Shown one piece after another: positions 39,756 to 47,935 of a stretch of DNA of 64,000 nucleotides. The DNA lies in NCBI RefSeq assembly GCF_024508335.1, contig NZ_CP101988.1:2046001-2110000 (forward strand), in the 5' to 3' direction. Source of the DNA: Cellulomonas chengniuliangii. Its GTDB lineage: Bacteria; Actinomycetota; Actinomycetes; Actinomycetales; Cellulomonadaceae. Made by a program: the position numbers and the translations under genes. The first letter of the stretch is position 1. Each line of letters starts with the position of its first letter. The notes under the pieces were generated by a model. The model saw only the letters and a program-made list of their open reading frames with translations, was not told where the DNA came from and did no database searches.

Positions 39756-40175
39756 ATGTCCGAGCACGACGAGCACACGCCCGCCCCGGTGTCCGCGCAG
39801 TCCGAGCCTCAGGGCGCACGCCATGCCCACGACGACCCGGGCGCCGCGGTCCGCGACATCGCCGACGTCGCCGCGGTCGAGGTCATCACCACAGCGGCCG
39901 TCCACCTGATGAGCGCCGCGGCCGTCAAGTGCGGGCTCGCCGAGGACCTGCCCGGCTCTCCCGCGTCCGACCACCTGGACCTCGACGAGGCGCGCAAGCT
40001 CATCACCGCGCTGGCCGCCCTGGTGACCGCCTCCGCCCCGGACATCGGCAACCAGCACGCGCGCGCGCTGCGCGACGGCCTGCGATCCCTGCAGCTCGCC
40101 TTCCGGGAGGCGTCGCCCTTCCCGGACGCCCCGGGCGACGGGCCCGGCGAGAAGTTCACCGGCGCGGTGAGCTGA
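39756..40175 (+). CDS. DUF1844 family protein
   Basis: The 139-residue protein is of the DUF1844 family, commonly beside infC or rplT genes in actinobacteria. The conserved part is the helix VAAVEVITTAAVHLMSAAAV followed by KCGLAE and LDEARKLITALAALV. The first 30 residues are acidic and disordered. Function is unknown. GAGGAT lies 6 bases before the ATG, a weak leaderless -10 candidate. Confidence 0.8.
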   Translation: MSEHDEHTPAPVSAQSEPQGARHAHDDPGAAVRDIADVAAVEVITTAAVHLMSAAAVKCGLAEDLPGSPASDHLDLDEARKLITALAALVTASAPDIGNQHARALRDGLRSLQLAFREASPFPDAPGDGPGEKFTGAVS

Positions 40176-40268
40176 CCGGTCCAGGAACAGCCGCCAGCAC
40201 GCCCGACGGCAGGCCGGGGACGCCGGTCCGACGCGCGATTCCCGCGGCACGGCGCCCCGCCCTCCCCC

Positions 40269-40274
40269 TATCCT
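40269..40274 (+). promoter_or_regulatory. Leaderless promoter -10 box
   Basis: TATCCT ends 7 bases before the GTG at 40282. I see no good -35. Confidence 0.6.
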
Positions 40275-40281
40275 GTGCTGC

Positions 40282-41241
40282 GTGACGAGCCACCTAGGGA
40301 CCGACGAGGGCGACCTCAGCGACTCCGATCCTGCTGAGGCACGTCTCGGCGGGACCGCGGACGCCCGCGACCGGGCCGCCGAGCCGGCCGCCGCACCGGT
40401 GGACCAGCCGGCCCCCGAGGTCGGCGACTCGGCGCAGGAACGGCTGCAACGCCTCGCCGCGCCGCTGTCCGGCCCGGTGGCGCCGGAGCCCGAGCCGCCC
40501 GGGCCTGTTCTTGCTCCCGCGGCGACGCACCGCGCGCCAGCGCCGAGCGTCACGGCGCCTGTCGTCCCTCCCTCCCCCGCCCCGACGTTGTTCATGCCTG
40601 GCCCCCTCCCTCCCGGGTACGCGCCCTCGGGCCACGGCGCCCTCGCGATGCCGGACGGCGCCCCCCGCGCGGGCTTCGCCGCCTCCGCCCCGGCGCCGCT
40701 GCCCGCCTCCCTCTCCCTCGCGGACGTCGCCCCTCGGCGCCGGCGCCAGTGGGCGATGATCGTCATCCCCCTGGTGCTCGCCCTGCTGATCGCATTGAGC
40801 ACCTACCTGCTGGTGACCGCGCGCGCGCTGGAGAGTCGCAACGCCGAGTGGGAGCAGGTGGCCCGGTCGACCGGGCAGGACCTGGCGAAGGCCCGCGACG
40901 ACCTGGCTGGAGCCCTCGCCGAGCTGGACGGCACCCGGGCGCAGCTGGACGCCGCCCAGACGCGCATCACCGAGCTCGCCGACGAGAAGGCCCAGCTCGG
41001 CGACGACCGGGAAGTGCAGCAGCGTCTCGTGGACTTCCAGTCGAAGGTCTCCGACGCGGCGCGCAACGTCACGTCGGCGCTGACCTCCTGCGTCGACGGG
41101 CAGAACAAGCTCATCACCTACCTGCAAGACTCCGCCTCGTACGACCCCGCGGACCTCGCGCGCTTCCGCGCGGACGTCACCCGGGTCTGCGACTCGGCGA
41201 CCGACGCCAACAAGGCGCTGCAGGAGGTGCTGACCCGGTGA
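40282..41241 (+). CDS. Single-pass membrane protein with outer coiled coil
   Basis: The 319-residue protein has a Pro/Ala-rich disordered cytoplasmic part (1-150), an RRRR cluster, one membrane helix (about 157-180), and then a coiled coil (about 182-250) with LDGTRAQLDAAQTRITELAD heptads, ending in a domain with two Cys. I do not recognise the family. The GTG start fits a -10 box 7 bases upstream. Its stop overlaps the serine protease start (GTGA), so the two are likely coupled and may act together at the cell surface. Confidence 0.8.
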   Translation: MTSHLGTDEGDLSDSDPAEARLGGTADARDRAAEPAAAPVDQPAPEVGDSAQERLQRLAAPLSGPVAPEPEPPGPVLAPAATHRAPAPSVTAPVVPPSPAPTLFMPGPLPPGYAPSGHGALAMPDGAPRAGFAASAPAPLPASLSLADVAPRRRRQWAMIVIPLVLALLIALSTYLLVTARALESRNAEWEQVARSTGQDLAKARDDLAGALAELDGTRAQLDAAQTRITELADEKAQLGDDREVQQRLVDFQSKVSDAARNVTSALTSCVDGQNKLITYLQDSASYDPADLARFRADVTRVCDSATDANKALQEVLTR

Positions 41242-41987
41242 CGACCCGCCGCGCGACTCCGCTCCGGGCCGCCGGCGCGGCGCTCGCCGTCGTCCTGGCG
41301 GCTGGATGCGGGGTGCTGCCCTCCCCGCCCGGGCCCATGCCGACCGACATCGTCCCGTCGCACGCCCCCATCGCCGCGCCCACCCAGACCGGGAACCTGT
41401 CGGTCGACGGGTTCGACGCGGCGCAGCGGATGGCGGTCCGGATCCGCAACATCGGCTGCTCGTCGTTGTCGACGGGTTCGGGCTTCGCCATCGACGAGTC
41501 GACGTTGATCACCAACCGGCACGTCGTCGCAGACTCGGACGACCTGCAGGTCAGCACGTACGACGGTCGCGACATCGCGGTGACGGCGGCGAGTATCGCC
41601 GGACTGGCCGACCTGGCGGTGGTGCGCACGGCGCAGCCGTTGCCGGCCGCCCCGGTGCTGGCGGAGTCCGATCCCGCCCCCGGCGACCCGGTGACCGTGG
41701 TGGGCTACCCGCTCGGCGGGCAGCTCACGGTCACCAGCGGCCAGGTCATCGGCACCACCACCGATCCCCTCAACGAGAACCTCGGCGAGGTGCTCATCAC
41801 GGACGCCCCGGTGGAGCCGGGAAGCTCCGGGTCGGCGGCGCTCGACTCCGAGGGCCGCGTGATCGGGGTGGTCTACGCCAAGAACTCGACGGGGATGAGC
41901 TTCGTGGTGCCGGTCAGCACACTGCGCGCGATGCTTGCTGACGACACCTCGTTCGTCGAGTCGACGTCGTGCACCACCACATCCTGA
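41238..41987 (+). CDS. Trypsin-like serine protease lipoprotein
   Basis: The 249-residue protein has a lipoprotein signal with LAAGC (Cys24), then a chymotrypsin-fold protease: His95 in NRHVVAD, Asp125 in GLADLAVVRT, and Ser197 in PVEPGSSGSAAL. It lacks a PDZ domain, unlike HtrA/DegP. It is expected to be anchored to the outer face of the membrane. The GTG start overlaps the upstream stop by 4 bases. Substrate unknown; the adjoining coiled-coil membrane protein is a possible partner. Confidence 0.88.
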   Translation: MTTRRATPLRAAGAALAVVLAAGCGVLPSPPGPMPTDIVPSHAPIAAPTQTGNLSVDGFDAAQRMAVRIRNIGCSSLSTGSGFAIDESTLITNRHVVADSDDLQVSTYDGRDIAVTAASIAGLADLAVVRTAQPLPAAPVLAESDPAPGDPVTVVGYPLGGQLTVTSGQVIGTTTDPLNENLGEVLITDAPVEPGSSGSAALDSEGRVIGVVYAKNSTGMSFVVPVSTLRAMLADDTSFVESTSCTTTS

Positions 41988-42017
41988 GCCCAGAGCCCGA
42001 GGAACACAGGAGACGCC

Positions 42018-42419
42018 ATGCCGCAGGACCGTGACTTCGACCCGTCGGGCGTGACCCAGGCGGTGAGCGACACCCTCAACGTGGACCGTGTCTTCGGGGA
42101 GCCCTACGAGCACGCCGGGACGACCGTCATCCCCGTGGCCCGCATCGTCGGCGGCACCGGATCGGGATTCGGCTCGGGCAACCGGGGCGAGGGGCACGGC
42201 GAGGACGGCGGCCGTCCCGACGCGGGCGGGCAGGGCGGCGGCGGCGGCTACGCCGCGCAGGTCAAGCCGCTCGGCGTCTACGTGGTCGACGGCGAGGGCG
42301 TGCACTGGCGCCCCGCCCTGGACCTCAACCGGGTGATCCTCGGCGGGCAGATCGTCGCCGCGGTGACTGTCACCGTGGTGGGCGCGTCCTGGGTCCTGGG
42401 GCGCCTGCGCCGGCGCTGA
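42018..42419 (+). CDS. GerW/YtfJ-family protein
   Basis: The 133-residue protein matches the GerW (YtfJ) family: VDRVFGEPYEHAGTTVIPVA, then a Gly-rich linker, then AQVKPLGVYVVDGEGVHWRP and a C-terminal hydrophobic helix. In Bacillus the family acts in spore germination, but members are common in non-sporulating actinobacteria, so a sporulation role is not implied. ACAGGAGA precedes the ATG. Its stop touches the stop of the SseB gene on the other strand. Confidence 0.85.
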   Translation: MPQDRDFDPSGVTQAVSDTLNVDRVFGEPYEHAGTTVIPVARIVGGTGSGFGSGNRGEGHGEDGGRPDAGGQGGGGGYAAQVKPLGVYVVDGEGVHWRPALDLNRVILGGQIVAAVTVTVVGASWVLGRLRRR

Positions 42420-43169
42420 TCAGCCGGCCGACCGGAGCCGCAACTCAAGCGAGTCGACCCGCTCCGTCACGACGTCGTCGCTGGCCAGGGCGGTGTTGAC
42501 CTGCGCGAGCACAGCGTCCAGATGCGCCCTGTCGAGCCCGGGGACGAGTGTGAGCACGGCGGCGATCTCCGCGCGGCGGCCCGGCTCGGCGTCCGACGCC
42601 CGGACCTCCGGGATGCCGGCGAGCGCGGTCGTCACCGCCGCCCGCACGACGGGATCCACCTCGGGGCCGCCCGACGACACCCGCACCGCGGGCTCCCACC
42701 CCCGTTGCTGGGCGAGCGCCCACACGGCGGGGCGGGGCACCAGCACGGTGACCGGCCCGCCGGGGTCCAGCACCAGGAGCTCCCATCCCTCGCTCACGGC
42801 GGAGAGCGCCGCGCGCGCGATCTCGGAGGGGACAGGCCGCGCGTCGGCCCGCCACGCTGCCATGCTCGCCACGGAGGAGAACACGGGCAGCGCGGTGCGG
42901 CCGTCGGGCGCCTGCAGGGCCACGATCCCCGCGGAGGCCTCCTTGTCGACGGTGTGCTCCCGCCCGTCGTGCTCGACCACGTCTGCGGCCTCGAGCTCGG
43001 CCAGCACGGGGACCAGCACGCGCGTGCCGGCCAGCGCGTCCACGACGTCGGCGACGGGGCTCGAGCCCCGGGAGTGCGCGTCGAGGACGGCCGCCAGTCG
43101 GGCGTCGCAGGTCCCGTCGTCCCCGGCGAACGGCGACGACGGTGGCAGCTCTCGGCCGACCATGGTCAC
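42420..43169 (-). CDS. SseB family protein
   Basis: The 249-residue protein has an SseB N-terminal domain (about residues 50-145: [46 protein letters not shown]) and a C-terminal SseB-like half. Function is unclear; the family name comes from enhanced serine sensitivity in E. coli. The GTG at 43169 overlaps the priA stop (GTGA); an ATG two codons later is an alternative. Its position after priA is common in actinobacteria. Confidence 0.8.
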   Translation of the reverse strand: MTMVGRELPPSSPFAGDDGTCDARLAAVLDAHSRGSSPVADVVDALAGTRVLVPVLAELEAADVVEHDGREHTVDKEASAGIVALQAPDGRTALPVFSSVASMAAWRADARPVPSEIARAALSAVSEGWELLVLDPGGPVTVLVPRPAVWALAQQRGWEPAVRVSSGGPEVDPVVRAAVTTALAGIPEVRASDAEPGRRAEIAAVLTLVPGLDRAHLDAVLAQVNTALASDDVVTERVDSLELRLRSAG

Positions 43170-43906
43170 GGCCGCCCGGCGACGTCCAGGGCCTGGGGCA
43201 GCGTGAAGGCTCCCGCGTAGAGCGCCTTGCCCACGATCGCGCCCTCGACGCCCAGCGGCACGAGAGTCCGCAGCGCCTCGATGTCGGCGAGGCTCGAGAC
43301 ACCGCCCGAGGCCACGACCGGCGCGTTCGTGCGCTGGCAGACCTCGCGCAGCAGCTCGATGTTCGGGCCGCGCAGCGTGCCGTCCTTCGTCACGTCGGTC
43401 AGCACGTAGCGGGCGCAGCCGGCCTCGTCGAGGCGCGCCAGGACCTCCCACAGGTCACCGCCCTCCTTCGTCCAGCCACGCGCCGCGAGCGTCGTGCCGC
43501 GCACGTCGAGGCCGACGGCGATCGCCGCGCCATGGCTGGCGATGACTTTGGCGGTCCACTCCGGGTCCTCGAGCGCCGCGGTGCCGAGGTTGACCCGCGT
43601 GGCGCCGGTCGCCAGGGCGCGCTCGAGGGAGGCGTCGTCACGGATCCCGCCCGAGAGCTCGACCTTGACGCCCTTGCCGGCGAGGTCCGCGGCGACCTCC
43701 GCGAGCAGCGGCGCGTTCGAGCCGCGGCCGAACGCGGCGTCGAGGTCCACCAGGTGGATCCACTCGGCCCCACCAGCGTGCCAGTCGAGGGCGGCGGCGA
43801 GCGGGTCGCCATAACCCGTCTCCGAGCCGGCGGCGCCCTGGACCAGGCGCACGGCCTGCCCATCGGCGACGTCGACGGCGGGCAGCAGCTCCAGGCGGTC
43901 GGTCAT
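43166..43906 (-). CDS. priA: PriA: bifunctional HisA/TrpF isomerase
   Basis: The 246-residue (beta/alpha)8 barrel isomerises ProFAR in histidine synthesis, and in most actinobacteria also PRA in tryptophan synthesis. Asp11 is in [10 protein letters not shown] and the second catalytic Asp in [25 protein letters not shown] and [10 protein letters not shown] bind the phosphates. Whether trpF is missing elsewhere in the genome cannot be seen, so bifunctionality is inferred from phylum. GAGAGG precedes the ATG. Confidence 0.93.
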   Translation of the reverse strand: MTDRLELLPAVDVADGQAVRLVQGAAGSETGYGDPLAAALDWHAGGAEWIHLVDLDAAFGRGSNAPLLAEVAADLAGKGVKVELSGGIRDDASLERALATGATRVNLGTAALEDPEWTAKVIASHGAAIAVGLDVRGTTLAARGWTKEGGDLWEVLARLDEAGCARYVLTDVTKDGTLRGPNIELLREVCQRTNAPVVASGGVSSLADIEALRTLVPLGVEGAIVGKALYAGAFTLPQALDVAGRP

Positions 43907-43987
43907 GATGTCCTCTCTCGGCGGCGCGCGCGGCGCCGCGTTGCAGGGCCCTCGAGGGGCCGGTCGATCAGATCGTCGGCGACGCGC

Positions 43988-44635
43988 TCAGCGCAGCGAG
44001 GCGACCCAGTTGCGCAGCAGCCCTGCGCCCGCGTCCCCCGACTTCTCCGGGTGGAACTGCGTCGCGCACAGCGGGCCGTTCTCGACGGCCGCCACGAACC
44101 GGCCGCCGTGCTCGGACCACGTGACCAGGGGGCGGGCGAACCGCTGCGCGTCCACGGACTCGGCGAGCGGGAAGGAACGCGCCGCGTACGAGTGGACGAA
44201 GTAGAACCGCTCGTCCTCGAGCCCGGCGAAGAGGGTGGACCCGGCGGGCACGTCCACGGTCGACCAGCCCATGTGGGGCACGACCTCGGCCTCCAGGCGG
44301 TCCACGACCCCGGGCCACTCGCCGAGCCCGTCTGCCCGCACGCCGTGCTCGTCACCGGAGTCGAACATGACCTGCATGCCCACGCAGATCCCCAGCACAG
44401 GCCGTCCGCCCGCGAGGCGGCGGTCGACGATCTGGTCCCCGTGGACCTCACGCAGCCCGTTCATGCAGGCGGCGAAGGCGCCGACCCCGGGCACGACGAG
44501 GCCGTCGGCCTCGGCGGCCGCATGGGGGTCGGCAGTGAGCTCGACCTGGGCGCCGACCCGCTCCAGCGCACGCACGGCGGAGCGCACGTTGCCGAAGCCG
44601 TAGTCGAGGACGACGACGCGAGACTGGCTGGGCAC
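43988..44635 (-). CDS. hisH: Imidazole glycerol phosphate synthase, glutaminase subunit
   Basis: The 215-residue class I amidotransferase supplies ammonia to HisF. The nucleophile Cys is in [13 protein letters not shown], and the His-Glu pair in [10 protein letters not shown]. The Val in place of the usual Leu in GICLGMQ is a mild change. The GTG start is 6 bases after TAACCT, so it probably has its own leaderless promoter. HisF is not in this window. Confidence 0.95.
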   Translation of the reverse strand: MPSQSRVVVLDYGFGNVRSAVRALERVGAQVELTADPHAAAEADGLVVPGVGAFAACMNGLREVHGDQIVDRRLAGGRPVLGICVGMQVMFDSGDEHGVRADGLGEWPGVVDRLEAEVVPHMGWSTVDVPAGSTLFAGLEDERFYFVHSYAARSFPLAESVDAQRFARPLVTWSEHGGRFVAAVENGPLCATQFHPEKSGDAGAGLLRNWVASLR

Positions 44636-44641
44636 CGGCCC

Positions 44642-44647
44642 AGGTTA
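44642..44647 (-). promoter_or_regulatory. Leaderless promoter of hisH
   Basis: TAACCT on the minus strand ends 6 bases before the hisH GTG. It lies in the 59-base gap after the 185-residue unknown gene. Confidence 0.55.
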
Positions 44648-44694
44648 CCCGGCGGCGCGCGACCTCTGGCGCGGTGTCCAGCGCACGCCCGAGG

Positions 44695-45252
44695 TCAGCC
44701 CCGGCGGATGTCCTTGGCGGCCGCAGCGAGCAGGCGCATCGCCTTCCACCGGGACATCCCCACGCTGGTGACAGGGTTCTCGGCGTCGTCGATCGTCAGC
44801 GTGCCCAGCAGCAGCTGCTCGAGCACCGCGGGCGCGTCCGACAGCACGAGTCCGGGCGGCAGCTCGTCCCCCTGCACGCCATGGGTCCAGTGGGTGGCGC
44901 TGATCCGGCCCGCGCGCCGCACCAGGAGCACCACTGGCGCCCCCTTGAGCATTGTGGACAGCGCGCCCGCGCCGGCCGGGCCTGCGGCCGGATCGCGCAG
45001 GACCGCGACCGCGCCGACCGGCGTGAAGATCGCGTCGGCGTCGACCTTGGACAACGCGCACGCGGCGGCCAGCGCCTCGGCGCCGGCCACCTGCGTGACG
45101 ACCAGCGCGACCTGCGGCCGCTCCTCCTGCGGAGCGGCGTCCGGCTGGGCCGCCTCGCCGAGGCCCTCGAGCGAGGACAGGTCGTCAGGGACCGAGAAGC
45201 CGTCCGGCAGGTCGTCGTCGCCAGTAGGCCGGGGCGTGCCGTCCACGCTCAC
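44695..45252 (-). CDS. Conserved protein of unknown function in the his operon
   Basis: The 185-residue protein has an acidic, disordered N-terminus of about 40 residues, then an alpha/beta region ([57 protein letters not shown]) and a C-terminal helix with [19 protein letters not shown]. Similar genes are found between hisB and hisH in related actinobacteria, but I know no function. The GTG start overlaps the hisB stop by 4 bases, so it is translated with hisB. Confidence 0.75.
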   Translation of the reverse strand: MSVDGTPRPTGDDDLPDGFSVPDDLSSLEGLGEAAQPDAAPQEERPQVALVVTQVAGAEALAAACALSKVDADAIFTPVGAVAVLRDPAAGPAGAGALSTMLKGAPVVLLVRRAGRISATHWTHGVQGDELPPGLVLSDAPAVLEQLLLGTLTIDDAENPVTSVGMSRWKAMRLLAAAAKDIRRG

Positions 45253-45869
45253 AGCGCCCCCTTCGTGCTCGGGATGCCCTCGACGCGCGGGTCCGGCTGC
45301 ACCGCGAACCGCAGGGCACGCGCCAAGGCCTTGAACTGCGCCTCGACGATGTGGTGCGGGTCCCGCCCAGCCAAGACCCGCATGTGGACGCAGATCCCGG
45401 CGTGGTGCGCGATGGACTCCAGGACGTGACGCGTGAGCGACCCGGTGAAGTGCCCGCCGATCAGGTGGTACTCCTGGCCGGCCGGCTCTCCCTCGTGCAC
45501 CAGGTAGGGGCGTCCGGACACGTCGACGACCGCCTGCGCGAGCGCCTCGTCCAGCGGAACCAGGGCGTCGCCGAAGCGGGAGATCCCCTTCTTGTCGCCG
45601 AGCGCCACCCGCAGCGCCTCGCCGATCGCGATGGCGACGTCCTCGACGGTGTGGTGCGCGTCGATGTGCGTGTCGCCCGTCGCCTTGACGGTGAGGTCGA
45701 TCAAGGAGTGCTTGCCGAGCGCGGTGAGCATGTGGTCGTAGAAGCCGACGGTGGTCGAGATGTCCGTCGTTCCCGTGCCGTCGAGGTCGAGCTCGACGAG
45801 CACGCTCGACTCGCTCGTGGTCCGCTCGATGCGCGCCGTCCGCGCCGAGCGGTCAGCCGTCGTGGTCAC
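45249..45869 (-). CDS. hisB: Imidazoleglycerol-phosphate dehydratase
   Basis: The 206-residue monofunctional dehydratase has the two manganese-binding repeats: [17 protein letters not shown] and later [15 protein letters not shown], with [14 protein letters not shown] and [12 protein letters not shown]. No HisB-phosphatase domain is fused. The GTG start overlaps the hisC stop (GTGA); the first 15 residues are a short lead before [10 protein letters not shown]. Confidence 0.97.
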   Translation of the reverse strand: MTTTADRSARTARIERTTSESSVLVELDLDGTGTTDISTTVGFYDHMLTALGKHSLIDLTVKATGDTHIDAHHTVEDVAIAIGEALRVALGDKKGISRFGDALVPLDEALAQAVVDVSGRPYLVHEGEPAGQEYHLIGGHFTGSLTRHVLESIAHHAGICVHMRVLAGRDPHHIVEAQFKALARALRFAVQPDPRVEGIPSTKGAL

Positions 45870-46981
45870 AGTCCTGCCACCTCCACCAGGGCGTCCTTGA
45901 ACGCCGTCATGTCCTCCGGCGTGCCGATCGACACGCGCAGCCACCCCTCGGGTCCCGTCTCGCGGATCAGCACCCCGCGGTCGAGCAGACCCTGCCAGAT
46001 CGCGTGACGGTCGTCGAACACCCCGAAGAGGACGAAGTTCGCGTCGGACTCGGCGACCCGCAGCCCGCGGTCCCGCAGCCACTCGACCAGCGCGTCGCGC
46101 TCTGCCCGCAGCGACCCGATCTGCGCCATGAGGGCGGGCGCGTGTCGCAACGCCGCCCGGGCAACCGCCTGGGTCACCGCCGACAGGTGATAGGGCAGTC
46201 GGACCACGCGGAGCGCGTCGACCAGCGCAGGCGCGGCGGCGAGGTAGCCGACCCGGGCGCCGGCCAGGCCGAAGGCCTTCGACATGGTGCGGGACACGAC
46301 CAGGTGGGGACGGTCCGCGAGCAGGTGCAGCGCGGAGCGCACTCCTTCCCGGCGGAACTCCCCGTACGCCTCGTCGACCACGACCACGCAGCCGCCGGGG
46401 ACGTCGGCCGCGGCGTCGAGGATGACCTCGAGCGTCCGGGCAGGCAGCGCAGTGCCGGTCGGGTTGTTGGGGCTGGCGAGCAGGACCACGGACGGGGCCT
46501 CCGCGGCGATCAGCGCCGCCGCGGCCTGCGGGTCGATCGTGAAGTCCTCGGCCCTGCGGCCGACGACCCACCGCGTGCTCGTGTCCCGCGCATATTCCGG
46601 GTACATGGAGTAGGTCGGCGCGAACGACAGCGCCGTGCGCCCGGGACCGCCGAACGCCTGCAGCAGGTGCAGCATGATCTCGTTCGAGCCGTTCGCCGCC
46701 CAGATCTGGTCCTCGGCCAGCTCGACGCCCGACTCGACGGCTAGGTAGCCGGCCAGGTCGGCCCGCAGCGCGCGGAAGTCCCGGTCGGGATACCGGTTCA
46801 GACCTGCCGCGGCCTCCGCCACGTCATGGGCGATGTCGGCGACGACGTCCACGGACGGCGCGTACGGGTTCTCGTTCACGTTGAGCAGGTGCGGCACGTC
46901 GAGCTGCGGCGCGCCGTACGGCTCGAGCCCGACGAGCTCGGCGCGCAGCGGCAGCGAGGGACGGGCTAGGTCAGAAGTCAC
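45866..46981 (-). CDS. hisC: Histidinol-phosphate aminotransferase
   Basis: The 371-residue PLP enzyme is a fold-type I aminotransferase. The Schiff-base Lys is in [37 protein letters not shown] and [14 protein letters not shown] bind cofactor and substrate, and [11 protein letters not shown] is the C-terminal signature. GTG start with a -10 box 6 bases upstream. It heads hisC-hisB-unknown; hisD is 4.2 kb away. Confidence 0.96.
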   Translation of the reverse strand: MTSDLARPSLPLRAELVGLEPYGAPQLDVPHLLNVNENPYAPSVDVVADIAHDVAEAAAGLNRYPDRDFRALRADLAGYLAVESGVELAEDQIWAANGSNEIMLHLLQAFGGPGRTALSFAPTYSMYPEYARDTSTRWVVGRRAEDFTIDPQAAAALIAAEAPSVVLLASPNNPTGTALPARTLEVILDAAADVPGGCVVVVDEAYGEFRREGVRSALHLLADRPHLVVSRTMSKAFGLAGARVGYLAAAPALVDALRVVRLPYHLSAVTQAVARAALRHAPALMAQIGSLRAERDALVEWLRDRGLRVAESDANFVLFGVFDDRHAIWQGLLDRGVLIRETGPEGWLRVSIGTPEDMTAFKDALVEVAGL

Positions 46982-46987
46982 GGAGCG

Positions 46988-46993
46988 AGTCTA
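46988..46993 (-). promoter_or_regulatory. Leaderless promoter of hisC with adjacent palindrome
   Basis: TAGACT on the minus strand ends 6 bases before the hisC GTG. Immediately upstream, within the spacer position, is a perfect 14-base palindrome TTCCCGGCCGGGAA (46996-47009), a possible operator. Confidence 0.6.
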
Positions 46994-47106
46994 GATTCCC
47001 GGCCGGGAAGGCCACTCCCGCGCGCCTCTGATGAGACGCGCGCCACCCCGCGCAGATCATGACCAAGGTCCCACCCGCGATCCCCCGCCCTGTGCCTAGC
47101 CTCGTA

Positions 47107-47211
47107 GTGCGGCCGCGCGACCACTCCCCCTTTCGCGCCTGCCGCCTGACGACGAGGTCAGCAGATGCCCGTCCGCTCTCCCCCCGCGCGGACGGGCATC
47201 CGCCTTTCTAG
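47107..47211 (+). CDS. Possible 34-residue leader peptide
   Basis: GTG follows TAGCCT by 4 bases. The frame encodes an Arg-rich peptide with HSPFRAC, RLTTRSADARPL and a Pro-rich end, stopping at TAG just past a hairpin. A small dyad CTGAC/GTCAG (47146-47161) lies before the hairpin. The frame is short enough to be chance at this GC, and there is no clear -35 box. It is listed because start, hairpin and stop are arranged like a leader. Confidence 0.3.
   Translation: MRPRDHSPFRACRLTTRSADARPLSPRADGHPPF
47164..47200 (+). terminator. Intergenic hairpin between hisC and the DUF6318 gene
   Basis: GATGCCCGTCCGC and GCGGACGGGCATC pair perfectly over 13 bases with an 11-base loop. On the plus strand CGCCTTTCT follows. 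No known plus-strand gene precedes it, so it may be an attenuator or the end of a small RNA starting near 47100. Confidence 0.65.
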
Positions 47212-47286
47212 GGAACCCGCCGCGGTTCTGGGTTCCCCGTGTCCACAGACGGAGACCGCGGGGTGACCGAGTTGTCATGTTCTCGC

Positions 47287-47292
47287 TAGGTT
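47287..47292 (+). promoter_or_regulatory. Leaderless promoter of the DUF6318 gene
   Basis: TAGGTT ends 7 bases before the ATG at 47300. GTGACC lies 18 bases upstream of it as a possible -35. Confidence 0.6.
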
Positions 47293-47299
47293 CACGGGC

Positions 47300-47935
47300 A
47301 TGACCCAGCCGCCGCGCCCGCACACCCACGACCGCGACGGGCGGCGACGGGCGCGCCCCGGCCCTCTGGCGAGCACAGCGATCGTCACCGCCCTCGCACT
47401 CGCCGGGTGCGCCGCCGAGGGCGCCGAACCCCCGCGCACGCCCACGGCGACCTCGGCAGTCGGCACGCCCATCCCTGAGCCCACACCGGGCCCGACCCAG
47501 TCCGCCAAGCCAGAGCGCCCGGCGGCGATGGACGCGACCACAGACGGAGCATTGGAGTTCGCCACTTACGCGCTGGCGCTGTACCCATACGTCCATAACA
47601 CCGGAGACCTTGCCGATTGGCGCGCACTGAGCCATCCCGAGTGCAAGTTCTGTGCCAATGTGGTCGCGGACGTCGAGAACTTGCTCGCAAAGGGCAATCA
47701 CAATGAAGGCGGAGAGGTGACCATCCTCACCGCAAGTGCGCTGGAATTGAATCCCGGGCATAGTTTCAGCGCCGAGATGGACGTGGCACAGGCCGAGTTT
47801 CGTGAAGTTGACGGATTAGGAGACCTCGTCGGCGAACCGGTGCCCGCTGACAACCTGCGGCTGGTCTTCTCGCTCTTCTATGAGGGCGGAGTATGGCTCA
47901 TACGCGGTGTCGAAGCTGTGACGCCCAGTGCTTAG
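47300..47935 (+). CDS. DUF6318-type lipoprotein
   Basis: The 211-residue protein has an Arg-rich lead, a lipoprotein signal ending LALAGC (Cys37), a Thr/Pro linker, and a compact domain from about residue 75 with AALEFATYALALYPYVHNTGD-like sequence (here beginning DGALEFATYAL) and HPECKFCANVV. This matches the actinobacterial DUF6318 group; function unknown. The part after 47560 uses more A/T codons than its neighbours. It overlaps the next gene by 8 bases. Confidence 0.75.
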   Translation: MTQPPRPHTHDRDGRRRARPGPLASTAIVTALALAGCAAEGAEPPRTPTATSAVGTPIPEPTPGPTQSAKPERPAAMDATTDGALEFATYALALYPYVHNTGDLADWRALSHPECKFCANVVADVENLLAKGNHNEGGEVTILTASALELNPGHSFSAEMDVAQAEFREVDGLGDLVGEPVPADNLRLVFSLFYEGGVWLIRGVEAVTPSA

